This document shows, one piece after another, positions 24,401-34,011 of a stretch of 64,000 bases of DNA. Location of the stretch: assembly GCF_050908995.1 (NCBI RefSeq), contig NC_135119.1:27247001-27311000 (forward strand). The letters are read 5' to 3'. Origin of the DNA: Andrena cerasifolii (lineage: Eukaryota > Arthropoda > Insecta > Hymenoptera > Andrenidae). A program made the position numbers and the translations under genes. Below the pieces are notes generated by a model. The model searched no databases, was not told the DNA's origin, and was given only the letters and a program-made list of their open reading frames with translations. Numbering within the stretch: the stretch's first letter is position 1; each line of letters opens with the position of its first letter.

Positions 24401-27400
24401 ATGTGCTTCTGAGAGACCCGGGGGTAGTGACTGTCGGGGCCGACGTGAACTTTTGCGGGGCCAAAAGAATATTGTACTTTTAAATTTTGTGATAATTAAT
24501 ATCTATGCGTAGAGCCCGCAAAATTTACGATGAATTTTTCGTGGACCGCTGGGCCTTTTAAAGAAATTTTAGAATAATTAATATTTATGCGTAGGGCCCC
24601 GCAAAATTTACGCTGAGCTTTTCGCGGACCGTGGGGCCTTTTAAAGCGCGGAACCTGGTTCCAAGGAACGCGCTGAACTCCTGCGCTCCCTCTAGGTATC
24701 GGATTTTCATTTCCTTAATCCTACCAAGTCCTCCGGGTCTTTTTTTACCCAACCGTGTTTTCATTTCTGGAGAACAGTGTAAGAGAGGTGTTAACGCGCA
24801 TGATTCTGACTCTTCCATCGTTCTTTAGAATCGTATAGCTAAACTGAAGGCCGCAGCAGGGTTGAAGGTGAATGATATCGATGAGGGAGAACTATAATTT
24901 CACTTAAATCATTGCCCTCATCGACCACAGACTATTCCTTTTACAGTTCAGCGAAATTTCAAACATTAAACTCGAACTGAGCCAATTAACCTAGAATCTA
25001 TAAAGCTTTATATTTCTCGATACTTCGCATTTGGGTAACAATGTCTACAAGCATACGCTAATGGGCAGGAAGCGTGATTAAAATGCGTCGCTAATTCGCG
25101 TGCGTACCAATTATCCGAAACGCTCGCATCTGGCGAGTGGCGGTATACCAGTAAAAAGAGTCGGAAATAAGTGAAAACGTTTCACAGCTGTTAAGTACTC
25201 AGAGGCTAATTAAAGTACTTTCAGCGAGTATGCATATATTGGCGTGAGAGTCTTCCGTTGAGTAAACAGCGAAGGACATTATGTGAAGCAGGATGCTTTA
25301 TAATCATTGAACTATAAAGCTCCTTTGACAAATCCCTCGCCACTCGAGTCTCCCGATAACGATCACTTATTTCCAATTTTCAAGAACCAATTTCGTAGAA
25401 TACCAATCTCGGAATAATAACGTTCCCCATTAAAGCAGCTCAAGCAAAATACTTCTACTACCAGCAAGCACCATCATGTACAGCGTGAAACGCTCGGGCA
25501 CCGCACGCGCGAGTGTAGCGCACTAAAGAGATCAATACGTTATTATCGCCCATCAGCTAAAAAGTGAACGTCACCTGTAAGCGGTGGGCGGCGCGGCCAA
25601 AGTGTTCCTCCTGACCGCGGGCCTGGTGGCGTGATCGGGCTCTTCAACGACCCCGCACTTGCTGATATCAGTCTCTACCAGCACCGAGCACTGCGACCAC
25701 ATCTTGTTGAGCCTGGTGCTGGAGCTCTCGTCGAACCTGTCCACGCTCTCCTCGCGGTCTATGCTAGAGCTCTGCGAGGAAACTGCCTCCTCGACGGAGC
25801 TGTTCTTCTCGCCGTTGCAGACCAACGGGTCCCCGTCGACGGACTTCGTGTACTTGAGCAGAACCGGCTGACCGGTGCTGGCGGGCTGCTGCCAGGTCTC
25901 GGTCTCAGTGATGGACACGAGGTCCTCTTGCAGGCCGAGATCGCGGCAGGTCTCGTCCGTGGTGAATATCAGCTCTATATCGTCCAATTCTTCGGACTCG
26001 TTCTCGGACTGGTCGTTGGTTTTCGGCTGGTCGATGGACTGGGATTGGCGGCGGTGTTGCTGCGCGTCAGGGTTGTCGCTGAACACGGAGTTGTCGCCGT
26101 CGGAGACAGACTTGAGGCTCAGGTCTTCCAGGTCTTTCTCCGGCACCTCCAAGCGATCGCCCTGCGTCTCGCTCGCGTACTCCTCCTCCGGATAGCTGGC
26201 GGGAGCGGCCTGGCAGGACTCGGTGCTTCCGATGATGTCGTCCGTGCTGATGGCTGGTATTTGACCCAGAATGCTGGGATCCTCGCGCTCGGACATCATT
26301 GACTTGGGCCTCTGCTCCCTGGAGGACTCCCCATGGCTCTTCTTCGACCCTTTCCCGACAGTTTGGGCCTGGGAATCGTGGCTCTCGTTGCTGCTGCTGC
26401 CGCTACTGCCGCTGCGTGGCCTGGCCATCGGCTTAGCCGCCTCCGGCACGTCGTCCGTGACGACTTTGTCCCTGGACGCCTCCATGAGCGCGCCTGTTTG
26501 CTCTGGCAGACTGATACGGTTTACAGGGTGAGAATTACAGCGAGAACGCGACCGCGTGGCCACACGTGGTTATTAATAGGTGCATCGAGAGCGGCGCGCG
26601 TTCCTTTTTAATTAACGCCACACTATGATGCTTCTCTATTAAGAGGTGCACGCCGGACTAGTGACGGTCGAGAGAAGTTTTTTTTAAGGGTGTCGCGGAA
26701 TTTTTAGTAACAAGCCTGCTGCTTAACGCGCGTACTCCCCTTTCTAATTTCGATCCATCGCGGGGCGTTCAATCAGAACTCGTTTGTAAATGCAAGCACC
26801 ATTTAGCCTCTTGATTACGAAGGTACTTTAATATTATGGGGGCAGAAAACTCTGGACGATTATGAGTAGAATAGACTTGGTAAGATAGATTAATATACTT
26901 GTGTAAGTGATTTTACGTCAGAATTGGGTGTTAACTAAATAAAAAATTATTTAAATAACGGATCAAATAAGAGTTCGACGTCGCATAAAGTTACAGTTAA
27001 AATTAAAGTTAAAGTTGAAAAATTAATTCGATGCTTAAGTCGAATCGCTCGACGAATAAAAATATTAACTTTATTATTCCCATGACGATTAATTTTTTTC
27101 ACTTTTACTCGTTATTCGAAATTTTGATTTAAATGAAATTTTTGTCCATCTCTGTTTTACGCATAAATTCAGATAACGATAATGATGATTTCAAATTCTC
27201 TCACTCGTCCGTCAATAATTATGCTTGAAAGTGTTCGTCCCCAAAAGGCTAACTTTAACGCGAATTTGATTCGGTTACGAGTACGTACGCGAAGATCAAT
27301 GAAAGGAATTATCGTTCGTCGCAGAGCACGCGATCATTTCGCGTAATAAAGGGAGAACAGAGATCGAGCCTAGAGAAGGGAACGAAATCCGCAGACGAGC

Positions 27401-30400
27401 ACTTTAATTGCACACAGAGACGCATTTCGTGACTCACTCTTTGACGTCCTCTACTGCAAGTGGAAAAAGACGAGCCTGGGGCGGCGGGCTTGTGGCAGCA
27501 TCACTAGAAAACTCACTGTTCCTGCTTAGTATCTTTCGCCTAAGGACGTGATTCTCGAGGGCTAGCCTCTTCACGACGTCAACGTAGCTCTCGCCAGAAA
27601 AATCACCGACGCTCTCCTTAAGACGGCGTAACTCTTCTCTCGACGAGTCCAGCGCGGAGCGCAACGATATCACAGTCTGCAAGAAATGAAACGCAAGAAA
27701 TCACTCAAAAATAAATTCAAGAAAAAAGGATTTTTTTTTAAATCTTGTCAACTTTTCTGTGAAATGGAATTCTATTGTTACAATCAAAAGTAATATTAAG
27801 TACCCTATGCTATATCTACATATCCGTGATTAGTTTTAGATTTTAAACTACTGAATTGGGGGCGTAATTGAAATTGAAAATAAATTGTTTTATGTAAATT
27901 CAATTGTTGGTGTTATGATTACTATTTTTAAATAATTTTGAATTATTAGAATTTGCGATTGAAAATGAAGATGGACTATGTTATTTAAATTTTTATGAAT
28001 GTGTAGGGTTTCTTTTGTCAGAAAAGGGAACACTGATCTTCTTGATTTATGTAATTGTGACGTGTTGTTCGCTTCACTGATGAAGTTATTCAGGAAATGA
28101 TAAACGGTAGACCTCTATCTCCTACTTTCCATATTCTAAATGTTATAGAAAATTATGTTAAATTTACCCCATTGTAAGATGTTCTTTGCAACCACTCTCT
28201 GTTTATCATTACAGTGGATGCTAATAGCAAGTTGCAGCTCAAGAATTTGCAAAACAACTGTGATTTTCGGTGGATATCAAGTCGAAGTCCGCACACCAGG
28301 GATTAATGTAGATAACCAGCGAGTACCATGATAATGCCAAGCGAGAAGTTTGCACGTGGCCACCGATTATCCTTCCAATTTAATACGCCAGGTGTGCTTA
28401 ATGACGGGGTCATGAAGTTTTATAGGAGTGTATCCACGAACATTTATGTGACATTGCACGATCTTATCATTAGTTTGCACTGAAAACCGCGAAGGTTTCT
28501 AAACCATTGATAATTTGCCGCTCGCAATTACGCGGACAGGTTGCCTGAGTCCCGTCTCGTCATTTTCAACTGTCAGAGCAGAGATTCAAGTTAGAAATCT
28601 GAGAACTGAAAATTGTTTTCACGAAAAATTGGGAAATGAAGATTTTTCTCATGAAAAATTGAAAAGTGAAGATTTTTCTCGTAAAAAGATCAAAACTGAA
28701 GATTTATCTGTCGAAAAATCGAGAACTGAATATTTTTCCCGTGAAAAATCGAGAACTGAATATTTTCATTGTGAAAAACTGAGACCTGAATATTTTTCCC
28801 GTGAAAAATCGAGAACTGAATATTTTCATTGCGAAAAACTGAGACCTGAATATTTATCTCGCGAAAAATCGAGAACCGAATATTTTCTTGTGACAAATAG
28901 GGAAGCGAATATTTCTTTTTGGACAAACGGGAATCTCAATATTCGTCTTACGAAAATGTAGGACTAAAAAATAGAAAAGCGAACACTTTTCAAGAAACAA
29001 CGTTGAAGTCTTTTAATATTAAATGACACATTCCCCTTAATCCGATCAACCTTGAATCCACACAAAGGAAACCCAGTATCATATAGACCACTCAAGGTCA
29101 AGGGATCACGGGGGTAAAGAGAACGGAGAGAAGAATGAATAGCAGCATCGGTGTACATGAAATCGATGACACGAATAAGGGTGTAAAACCACCTGCTTCT
29201 CCTTTTTTCCCCGCTAAGTGTGTTAGCCAATTAACCCTTCGTTGACACTCTGGGTCACCCATATGCTGATTTTGACGCTCTGTATTTTCTATATGCAAAA
29301 TAAATACCTTTTTTCCAAAGCCAACTTACAAACTATTTTTTCTCTCGAAATATTATATCTGAACAATATCTCTGTAGATTTTTAGCTTCTAATATTGAAA
29401 TTTGTAAATGTTACAATTTTTTTAAGATTTTCTTCGTGTTTTCTCGACATATGGCAATGTAGATTTTTTTTACACAAACAGTGATGAAATTTCAATAAAA
29501 AAAACTATTAAAATACATTCTACAGACCTTGAAATTGACCCGTGATTTTTTTCATAACCCAGGTATGTCAAAGTTGATCAAAGTAAGAGGTGTGTCAACG
29601 AAGGGTTAATTGCGCACTTGGAAGAATTAAATCGGGGGCTATCCACTTACAAATCGTCAGACTATTTTTCACTTCGTTATTATAAGTCTGACACACTGGA
29701 TGATTAATGAAACCTATAGTATAAAAAAAAGTATTTTAAACGAGATTACCTTGAAATAACATCATTCAAGGGAGTACAAAATGAATTAATATACAAGCGT
29801 ATAAAATAGAATATGTAAAATGAGAAGATGTTAAATATAGATTACAGAATAAAAAAATAGAAGATAGATAGTATGCAACTGGGTAGAAGATAGAAACAAT
29901 TTGACAAGTCAGACAGAATTATCTACTGTACAATGACACGATGGATGATGTCCATCCGGAGCTTACAGTAGATAATGACGTCTGACTTGCGAAATTTTCT
30001 TTATGCATACAGAGCTGAGGTTGCTTCAAAGGACACGTAGTGATACATCGCTTCAATTCATCTTACTCTCTACGAAACTGTGTCTAATATGAACACATAG
30101 TCGACGATAAGAATTGAAGATCATTTCAAAACATCGACTTGGGGGAATTTAAATTATCCGTTGAACTATTTTGGGCATTTAAATTCCTCCACTATTCCCA
30201 TGCACCTTTTAGCAAAATGATTAATCAGATGGTGTGATTTCAAATGTTATTTTGATATTAATTTCCGGATGCTATTTCGTTTTAAATATTATGTGCAGTT
30301 AATGCAACGTTAAGAGGAAGAATCGAGAAACGTGCTTCTACGTCTCTAATTAAGTCAGTGGCGCACGAAAGACGTTCTACGTCTCGACGTCCGAAATGTT

Positions 30401-31832
30401 TCCTTATTTACAAAAGAAATGGTACGACGAAGAATAAAAGACGCAGCTTCGTCATCGCGCATATTTTTCGAAAAAACAGCAAACAAAGATTACCCTTCAT
30501 TCTCCATAATTCCAAATCAATCATTATCACCTGCAACATCTATCATCTCCTCTGTTAACCTCTCCTACCACATATACGAATCTCTCAAATAAAAAAAAGA
30601 AGACATTAGGTCCTCGATTCGCCACAGCAACAACCTCGAACAACCATTTATATTCGTACCAAAACAAGGTAAATAAAAGCCCAACGCATCCCCGACGGAT
30701 TGAATTATTGGGGGGGGGGGGGAAGGTGTATTAGTGTTTGTAAAAGTAGAGACAGAGGGTAGGGTGACTGTGCCTAATATCGCCCATCGTTATACCTCGC
30801 AAAGTAAGCGCTACAATTTATCGGTTATGCATTGAATTAGTACCTAACCATATGTAGGAAGACATACTATAATTGCAGCGTCATTTGATCAACATATACA
30901 GAAAGGGAAATATTTTAGTGAATCTTAAGGGGTCATTATGGTAATCACGCCGCAAAATTCGGCAACATTCAGGTTTTTTTCTCAGTGAATACAATGAATA
31001 ATAATGTAAAACTTTTTTTTCAATTATTAAGCAACTTGTAATGTATACGAAACAAATTTTTAAATACACGTTTAATTGTGTTTTTTCAATGTTATCTGGA
31101 GTTCAAAATCGCGCCTTTGAAAAGACGGCGGGAGTGATTTCAGCTCACAGACTCATCTGAAAGAAAAAAACCAAACTGATTTTTAATCATTATGATTACC
31201 GCTATCGCAGGTGCCAGAATTAGCCACGTAAGTAAAAATTTAACCAAATTGCGCGCATTCAAACTTCAACTAAGAATGGAAAATTTCAAAACTTGAAGTT
31301 TGAATGCGCGCAATTTTGTTAAATTCTGACTTATGTGGCTAAATCTGGCACCTGCGATAGCGGTACTCATAATGATTAAGAATCAGCTTGGTTTTTTTAT
31401 TTCAAATGAGTCTGTCAGCTTAAACCACTCCCGCCATGGAGGTATTTCTTTTCGAAGGCCCGATTTTGAACTCCAGATAACATTGAAAAAACACAATTAA
31501 ACGTGTATTTAAACAATTGTTCCGTATACATTACGAGTAGATTAAGAAATAAAAAAAAGTTTGACATTGTTATTCATTGTATTCACTGAGAAAAAAAAGC
31601 CTGAATGTTGCCGAATTTTGCGGCGTGATTACCAGAATGATCCCTTAAAATTCAATCTCTGCCGAAAGAAACGCAGGAACGTAGCAGAAGCTTATTCGCC
31701 GGCGTGTATTTAATTCTGCGGTTAACAAACCTGGTGCAAGGCTCTCACGACGTCCAGTCCAGGGATTCCCGGGGATGGCAGGGTAAGCTGCAGCCCCTGA
31801 TGGTGAGACTGCCTGCCAGCTTCAGCTTCCAT
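9468..31832 (-). CDS. Coiled-coil and C-terminal CAP-Gly domain protein (851 aa, 8 coding exons)
   Basis: Minus-strand exons, all with GT/AG ends and agreeing phases: 31832-31731, 27676-27438, 26510-25575, 24359-24008, 19408-19003, 18458-18187, 17587-17403, 9531-9468. Residues about 20-85 form a leucine-rich coiled coil (exon 1 into exon 2, e.g. VVKRLALENHVLRRKIL). Residues about 90-765 are Ser/Glu/Arg-rich and look disordered. Residues about 777-848 are a CAP-Gly domain: GRVRYVG, then HVGVEL, then GTSDGTFHGRRFFDC, then IFVPFKKVIL just before the stop. CAP-Gly domains bind microtubules or EEY/F C-termini. Here the signature GKNDG is GTSDG (817-821), so classic EEY/F binding is doubtful. I do not recognise the orthologue; there is no kinesin motor. 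The domain is split by a 7.9-kb intron at codon 831. Start: first in-frame ATG before a phase-0 donor; further upstream non-coding exons are possible. Confidence 0.82.
11100..11450. repeat. Degenerate AT-rich minisatellite
   Basis: Repeated units built from GAATTAAGTACTGAA and TTTTTAAATTAAGTATT, roughly 40-60 bp per unit with drift, six or more times. It lies in the last intron of the CAP-Gly gene and shows no coding potential. Confidence 0.75.
12710..12905. repeat. Pair of about 33-bp direct repeats
   Basis: ACTATATAGGCGAAAATTTA starts one copy near 12718 and a close match starts near 12868; both run on through an alternating AAATT-rich tail. About 120 bp separates them. This could be the remains of a small transposon or its duplication; no ends can be defined. 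Confidence 0.5.
13612..13860. repeat. Minisatellite of CCCAAAATTTG units
   Basis: About ten or more imperfect units of roughly 18-24 bp around CTCCCAAAATTTGATGC / CTCCCAAAATTTATCA. The sequence just upstream (13,490-13,610) resembles 16,050-16,180 (GTGTTTAAA, then TTTCCA, then TTCTTTCGC and CAAAAT), so two copies of one dispersed repeat lie here, only one of them with the expanded array. Short frames on both strands are artefacts of the repeat. Confidence 0.7.
15403..16034. mobile_element. TTAA-flanked foldback MITE (ends GGGGTTTCTCTACC)
   Basis: TTAA at 15403-15406 and 16031-16034. The left end GGGGTTTCTCTACCTTAACG pairs with the right end, read as GGAATCACCCTACTTTGACG on the minus strand. 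It is about 630 bp, non-coding, in the last intron of the CAP-Gly gene. The ends are diverged, so it is an old copy. Confidence 0.6.
17650..18160. repeat. Dispersed repeat copy 1 with hexamer tracts and a hairpin
   Basis: It starts with AGTTAA/AGTTAGA-type hexamer tracts. An inverted pair AAAGCCGGGAATCCACCG / CGGTGGATTCCCGGCTTT (about 17790 and 17945) surrounds ATGCT/AGCTT arrays. From about 17990 it continues with CGAAGTCGAATCG-like sequence ending in CCCATCTCTG. The part from 17990 onward recurs at about 26,990-27,155. It lies in intron 6 of the CAP-Gly gene and ends about 30 bp from exon 6. The class is unknown. Confidence 0.65.
19676..20215. mobile_element. Foldback MITE with arms over 200 bp
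   Basis: The left end GGGAAAGTTAGGCAACCCGG and the right end (minus strand) AGGGAAGTTAGGGAACCCGG continue into long complementary arms, including AAGAAGTTTAAACAAAAGTT against its complement near 20,020-20,045. Flanks are TAACA and TTACA, so the target duplication is not clear. Non-coding; it sits in intron 4 of the CAP-Gly gene. Confidence 0.7.
21116..21526. mobile_element. TTAA-flanked MITE, TTAACCCT/GGGTC family
   Basis: TTAA at 21116-21119 and 21523-21526. Ends are CCCTCGGTTGTCA and, on the minus strand, CACTCGGTTGTCA, followed on the left by CTGGGTCAAAATGTCCC. The internal GGGTC motif at a fixed distance links it to the copies at 29.2, 43.6, 59.0 and 61.0 kb. piggyBac-like by its TTAA target and CCCT end. 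Intron 4 of the CAP-Gly gene. Confidence 0.75.
22166..22884. mobile_element. TTAA-type element (ends GGGGGTAGGTTACC)
   Basis: The left end GGGGGTAGGTTACCTTCAA follows TTAA at 22166. The right end GGGTAACCTACCCCC is its complement, but its flank is mutated (CTGAA). It is about 720 bp, with no transposase. Intron 4 of the CAP-Gly gene. Confidence 0.6.
23009..23770. mobile_element. TTAA-type foldback element (ends AAGGGGATATTCTACTCTC)
   Basis: The left end (flank TCAA) and right end (TTAA at 23767-23770) match over very long arms: GGGGATATTCTACTCTCTCG against GGGGACATTTTACTCTCTCG, then shared AAATAAACACTTAACGTTTTC and TCTTGAAATACAAG. Arms exceed 250 bp each, so transcribed intron RNA could form a long hairpin. 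No transposase. Confidence 0.75.
26985..27165. repeat. Dispersed repeat copy 2
   Basis: It matches 17,990-18,150 in order: AGTTAAAGTTGAAA, then ATTCGATGCTTAAGTCGAAT, CGCTCGACGAATAAAAA, TTAACTTTATT and finally a CCATCTCTG end. Copy 1 carries the same blocks. It lies in intron 2 of the CAP-Gly gene. The class is unknown; no terminal repeats or A-tail are clear. Confidence 0.65.
28590..28930 (+). repeat. 30-bp minisatellite with an open reading frame
   Basis: About eleven tandem units of roughly 30 bp, consensus GAAAAATCGAGAACTGAATA then TTTTTCCCGT. Because 30 is a multiple of three, one plus-strand frame (28515-28961) stays open and would give 10-residue repeats like SREKSRTEYF; the minus strand also stays open. 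It lies in intron 1 of the minus-strand CAP-Gly gene. I read this as a repeat, not a gene. Confidence 0.85.
29231..29609. mobile_element. TTAA-flanked MITE, TTAACCCT/GGGTC family
   Basis: Near-perfect ends: TTAACCCTTCGTTGACAC at the left and its exact complement GTGTCAACGAAGGGTTAA at the right, followed inside by CTGGGTCACCC. It is about 380 bp and non-coding. This is the best preserved pair of ends in the family, so it is probably one of the younger copies. Intron 1 of the CAP-Gly gene. Confidence 0.85.
30925..31648. mobile_element. 724-bp near-perfect hairpin MITE (TTAAGGGGTCATTATGG ends)
   Basis: TTAA at 30925-30928 and 31645-31648. The two halves are complementary almost from end to end, with a centre near 31,265-31,300 (CAAACTTCAA against TTGAAGTTTG) and arms of about 340 bp. 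Examples: ATCACGCCGCAAAATTCGGC on the left and its complement near 31,612-31,631. No coding capacity. It ends 83 bp from the first coding exon of the CAP-Gly gene, inside intron 1. Confidence 0.88.
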
Positions 31833-32149
31833 GCCTCCTCCTCCCCGCCCGGTGTTTCTAACGAGCCCTTGCCGCCGCCACAGGTCATGCCGAAACCTCT
31901 CGTTTTTTTCTCTCGTCCCGTTCGGTCACTTCACGGTTACCGACGATCTTTCACCGATTCTAATCGATCACACGCGTCGCTCCTCGCACGTTATATCGCG
32001 CGCGCACACACAGCCACGATCGATTCCCTCCCATGCAAGCCTTCAATCTTTCTGGGCGATACGACCCCCGACGAACGAGACTGATGGACCGCCGAGCACG
32101 GAGAATCCCTAATCCATAGGAGGCAGCCCCCTCCGATATCCCCCGCACC

Positions 32150-34011
32150 TTTCGTTACGGATGTAACAACAGAGGAATCGCTATTCACACCCCTCGAGCA
32201 CGGCGTTATAAATAGAAACGAAAATGTCAGGGATGATTAATACGCGCGACATCACCTCCCGCGATGCTTTTTCGTACGAACCTGTCCCATGTCCCACCCA
32301 GCCTCTCCAAATGTCAATCGTATTTAATGGCGCGAAAAAAGAAATCGCGTGTAACGAGGACGAAAAGGGGACACACTTGGAACGTCGATTTTAAATGGAT
32401 CTTAGATTGCTCCTGCGATTTCGAGTGCTAGTTTTTCATGCAACGAGAGCTAAGATATACTGAGAATCTCTCGCACGCTACTTTAGACGGCTAAACGATT
32501 TTCTTCGTGCGGAAATACGTTTGGAGCTTGTTCCTTTTTTTTTTACATTGGGTTAAGAACTTTAATTCGATTCGATTTTAGAATTCTTGCTGGTTATTCA
32601 ACGTTGGAGATGTCGATTATTGAAAGAATATTACACCAGTAGCGCGACATTGCAAGTAGATCGTGTAAATTAAATCGGTAAGAAGTAAACAAGTTTTAAA
32701 GAGATGACTATTAAAACTATTTTCATTAGATAAACAATAGTTTGATATGCAGTCGGAGGTAAACTTACGTTCTCCGTCGTTCGTCAATTACATACATCGG
32801 AGGCGAGCGAACGTTATTTAAGGAAATTGATGTTTTTCTTTAGAAAGTAACGACGCCGTAGATACTGCGCGTAATGCCATACGGATTGATTCACTTTTAC
32901 GCACGCACTTTATCGTTCACTGTCCGAGACCGTAACTCTACTTCTGCGAACGCTTACGGCGGTGCTTGAACGGAGTTTTCCAGTAAGCGATCATTGTTAC
33001 GACCGTTAAACGATACCAATCGATAATGGACAACTGAAAAATTCATGGATACGCACTTGGGCGCGATCGCCGAGTGTTTAAAATCTATTAAGCTAGCTGT
33101 CGCGCTATACCTCCTCAAACACCGATTATCATTTAATATACCGAAACTTTGTCGCCTGTACGCGATACGGGGGGGGGGTATGTTCGATTCGTTCGCTCAC
33201 GTTCCAAGGAACGTTCACCTGTACTTCGATCTCAATTGTTTACAAAACTACTTTTTCGCGAGTGCGACGCGGCAGCGTAATTTTCATACGAATGTCAACA
33301 ATATAGCTCGAGCTGTCACTTGCCCTTTAATGCAGACGACGGGATAGTAATACATAGTCAATTACCAGGCTTGCCAACGTTGCGCGATCGCCCTCGCGCG
33401 ACAAGGAGCATTTCCACCACGAGACGAATGACAAATACCTCTGAGAACGATAATCCTGGATAATCCTTCGCCACTTACATTGCTGCAGATATTATAATTT
33501 CTGCCTGCACAGACCACTGTTCTCCGTTTTATAGCTTTTCACAAAATTGCAAACCTCTTCGATAAAAAGCACTGATTCGTCATTCACGGAATGTTCAGAT
33601 CTACTTGAAAGGAAAAGTATATTCTTCAGCAATAGAATCGTTTGTTACCGCTCCCTTGAATTAATATACGTAATTAACACGTTTACCAAACAGTCCATTA
33701 ATTTTATTTACAAATCCGCCTTGCGCGATTGTTTGAAAATGAAGCTCATAGGAACAGCGAGTGACACATGCACCAACGCACATATACGGCGCACGGCGAT
33801 CTGTCCGCGCAAAGTTCGGTTTTATCCGATTATACGCTCCCATGGTATTAATCGCGACGCTGGCATTACACGCGGTGGATAAATAACGGTTAAAAAAAAT
33901 TAACAAAAAAAAGGGGGATCGTTACGCAAATACGCGGCCACGTCGTAATGTGTTTTATTGGATAACAAGGTTTAATCGAAGTGATCGAAGGAGCGGTCCT
34001 ACTGCAAGAGG
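32150..34011. promoter_or_regulatory. Interval between divergent genes, likely holding both promoters
   Basis: The CAP-Gly gene (minus, first coding exon 31731-31832) and GLG1 (plus, start 34012) point away from each other across about 2.2 kb. The part near 31.9-32.3 kb is GC-richer, as expected for a 5' UTR or promoter. I see no convincing TATA box or named factor site, so promoter content is inferred from orientation only. Confidence 0.4.

Noticed and set aside
25631..26302. 223-aa plus-strand frame, Leu/Val-rich
   Set aside because: It is the antisense of the large disordered exon of the CAP-Gly gene, whose splice phases on both sides support the minus strand.
28590..28930. Regular 30-bp repeats looked at as a CRISPR array
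   Set aside because: The units are tandem with no unique spacers, and this is insect nuclear DNA; it is a minisatellite.
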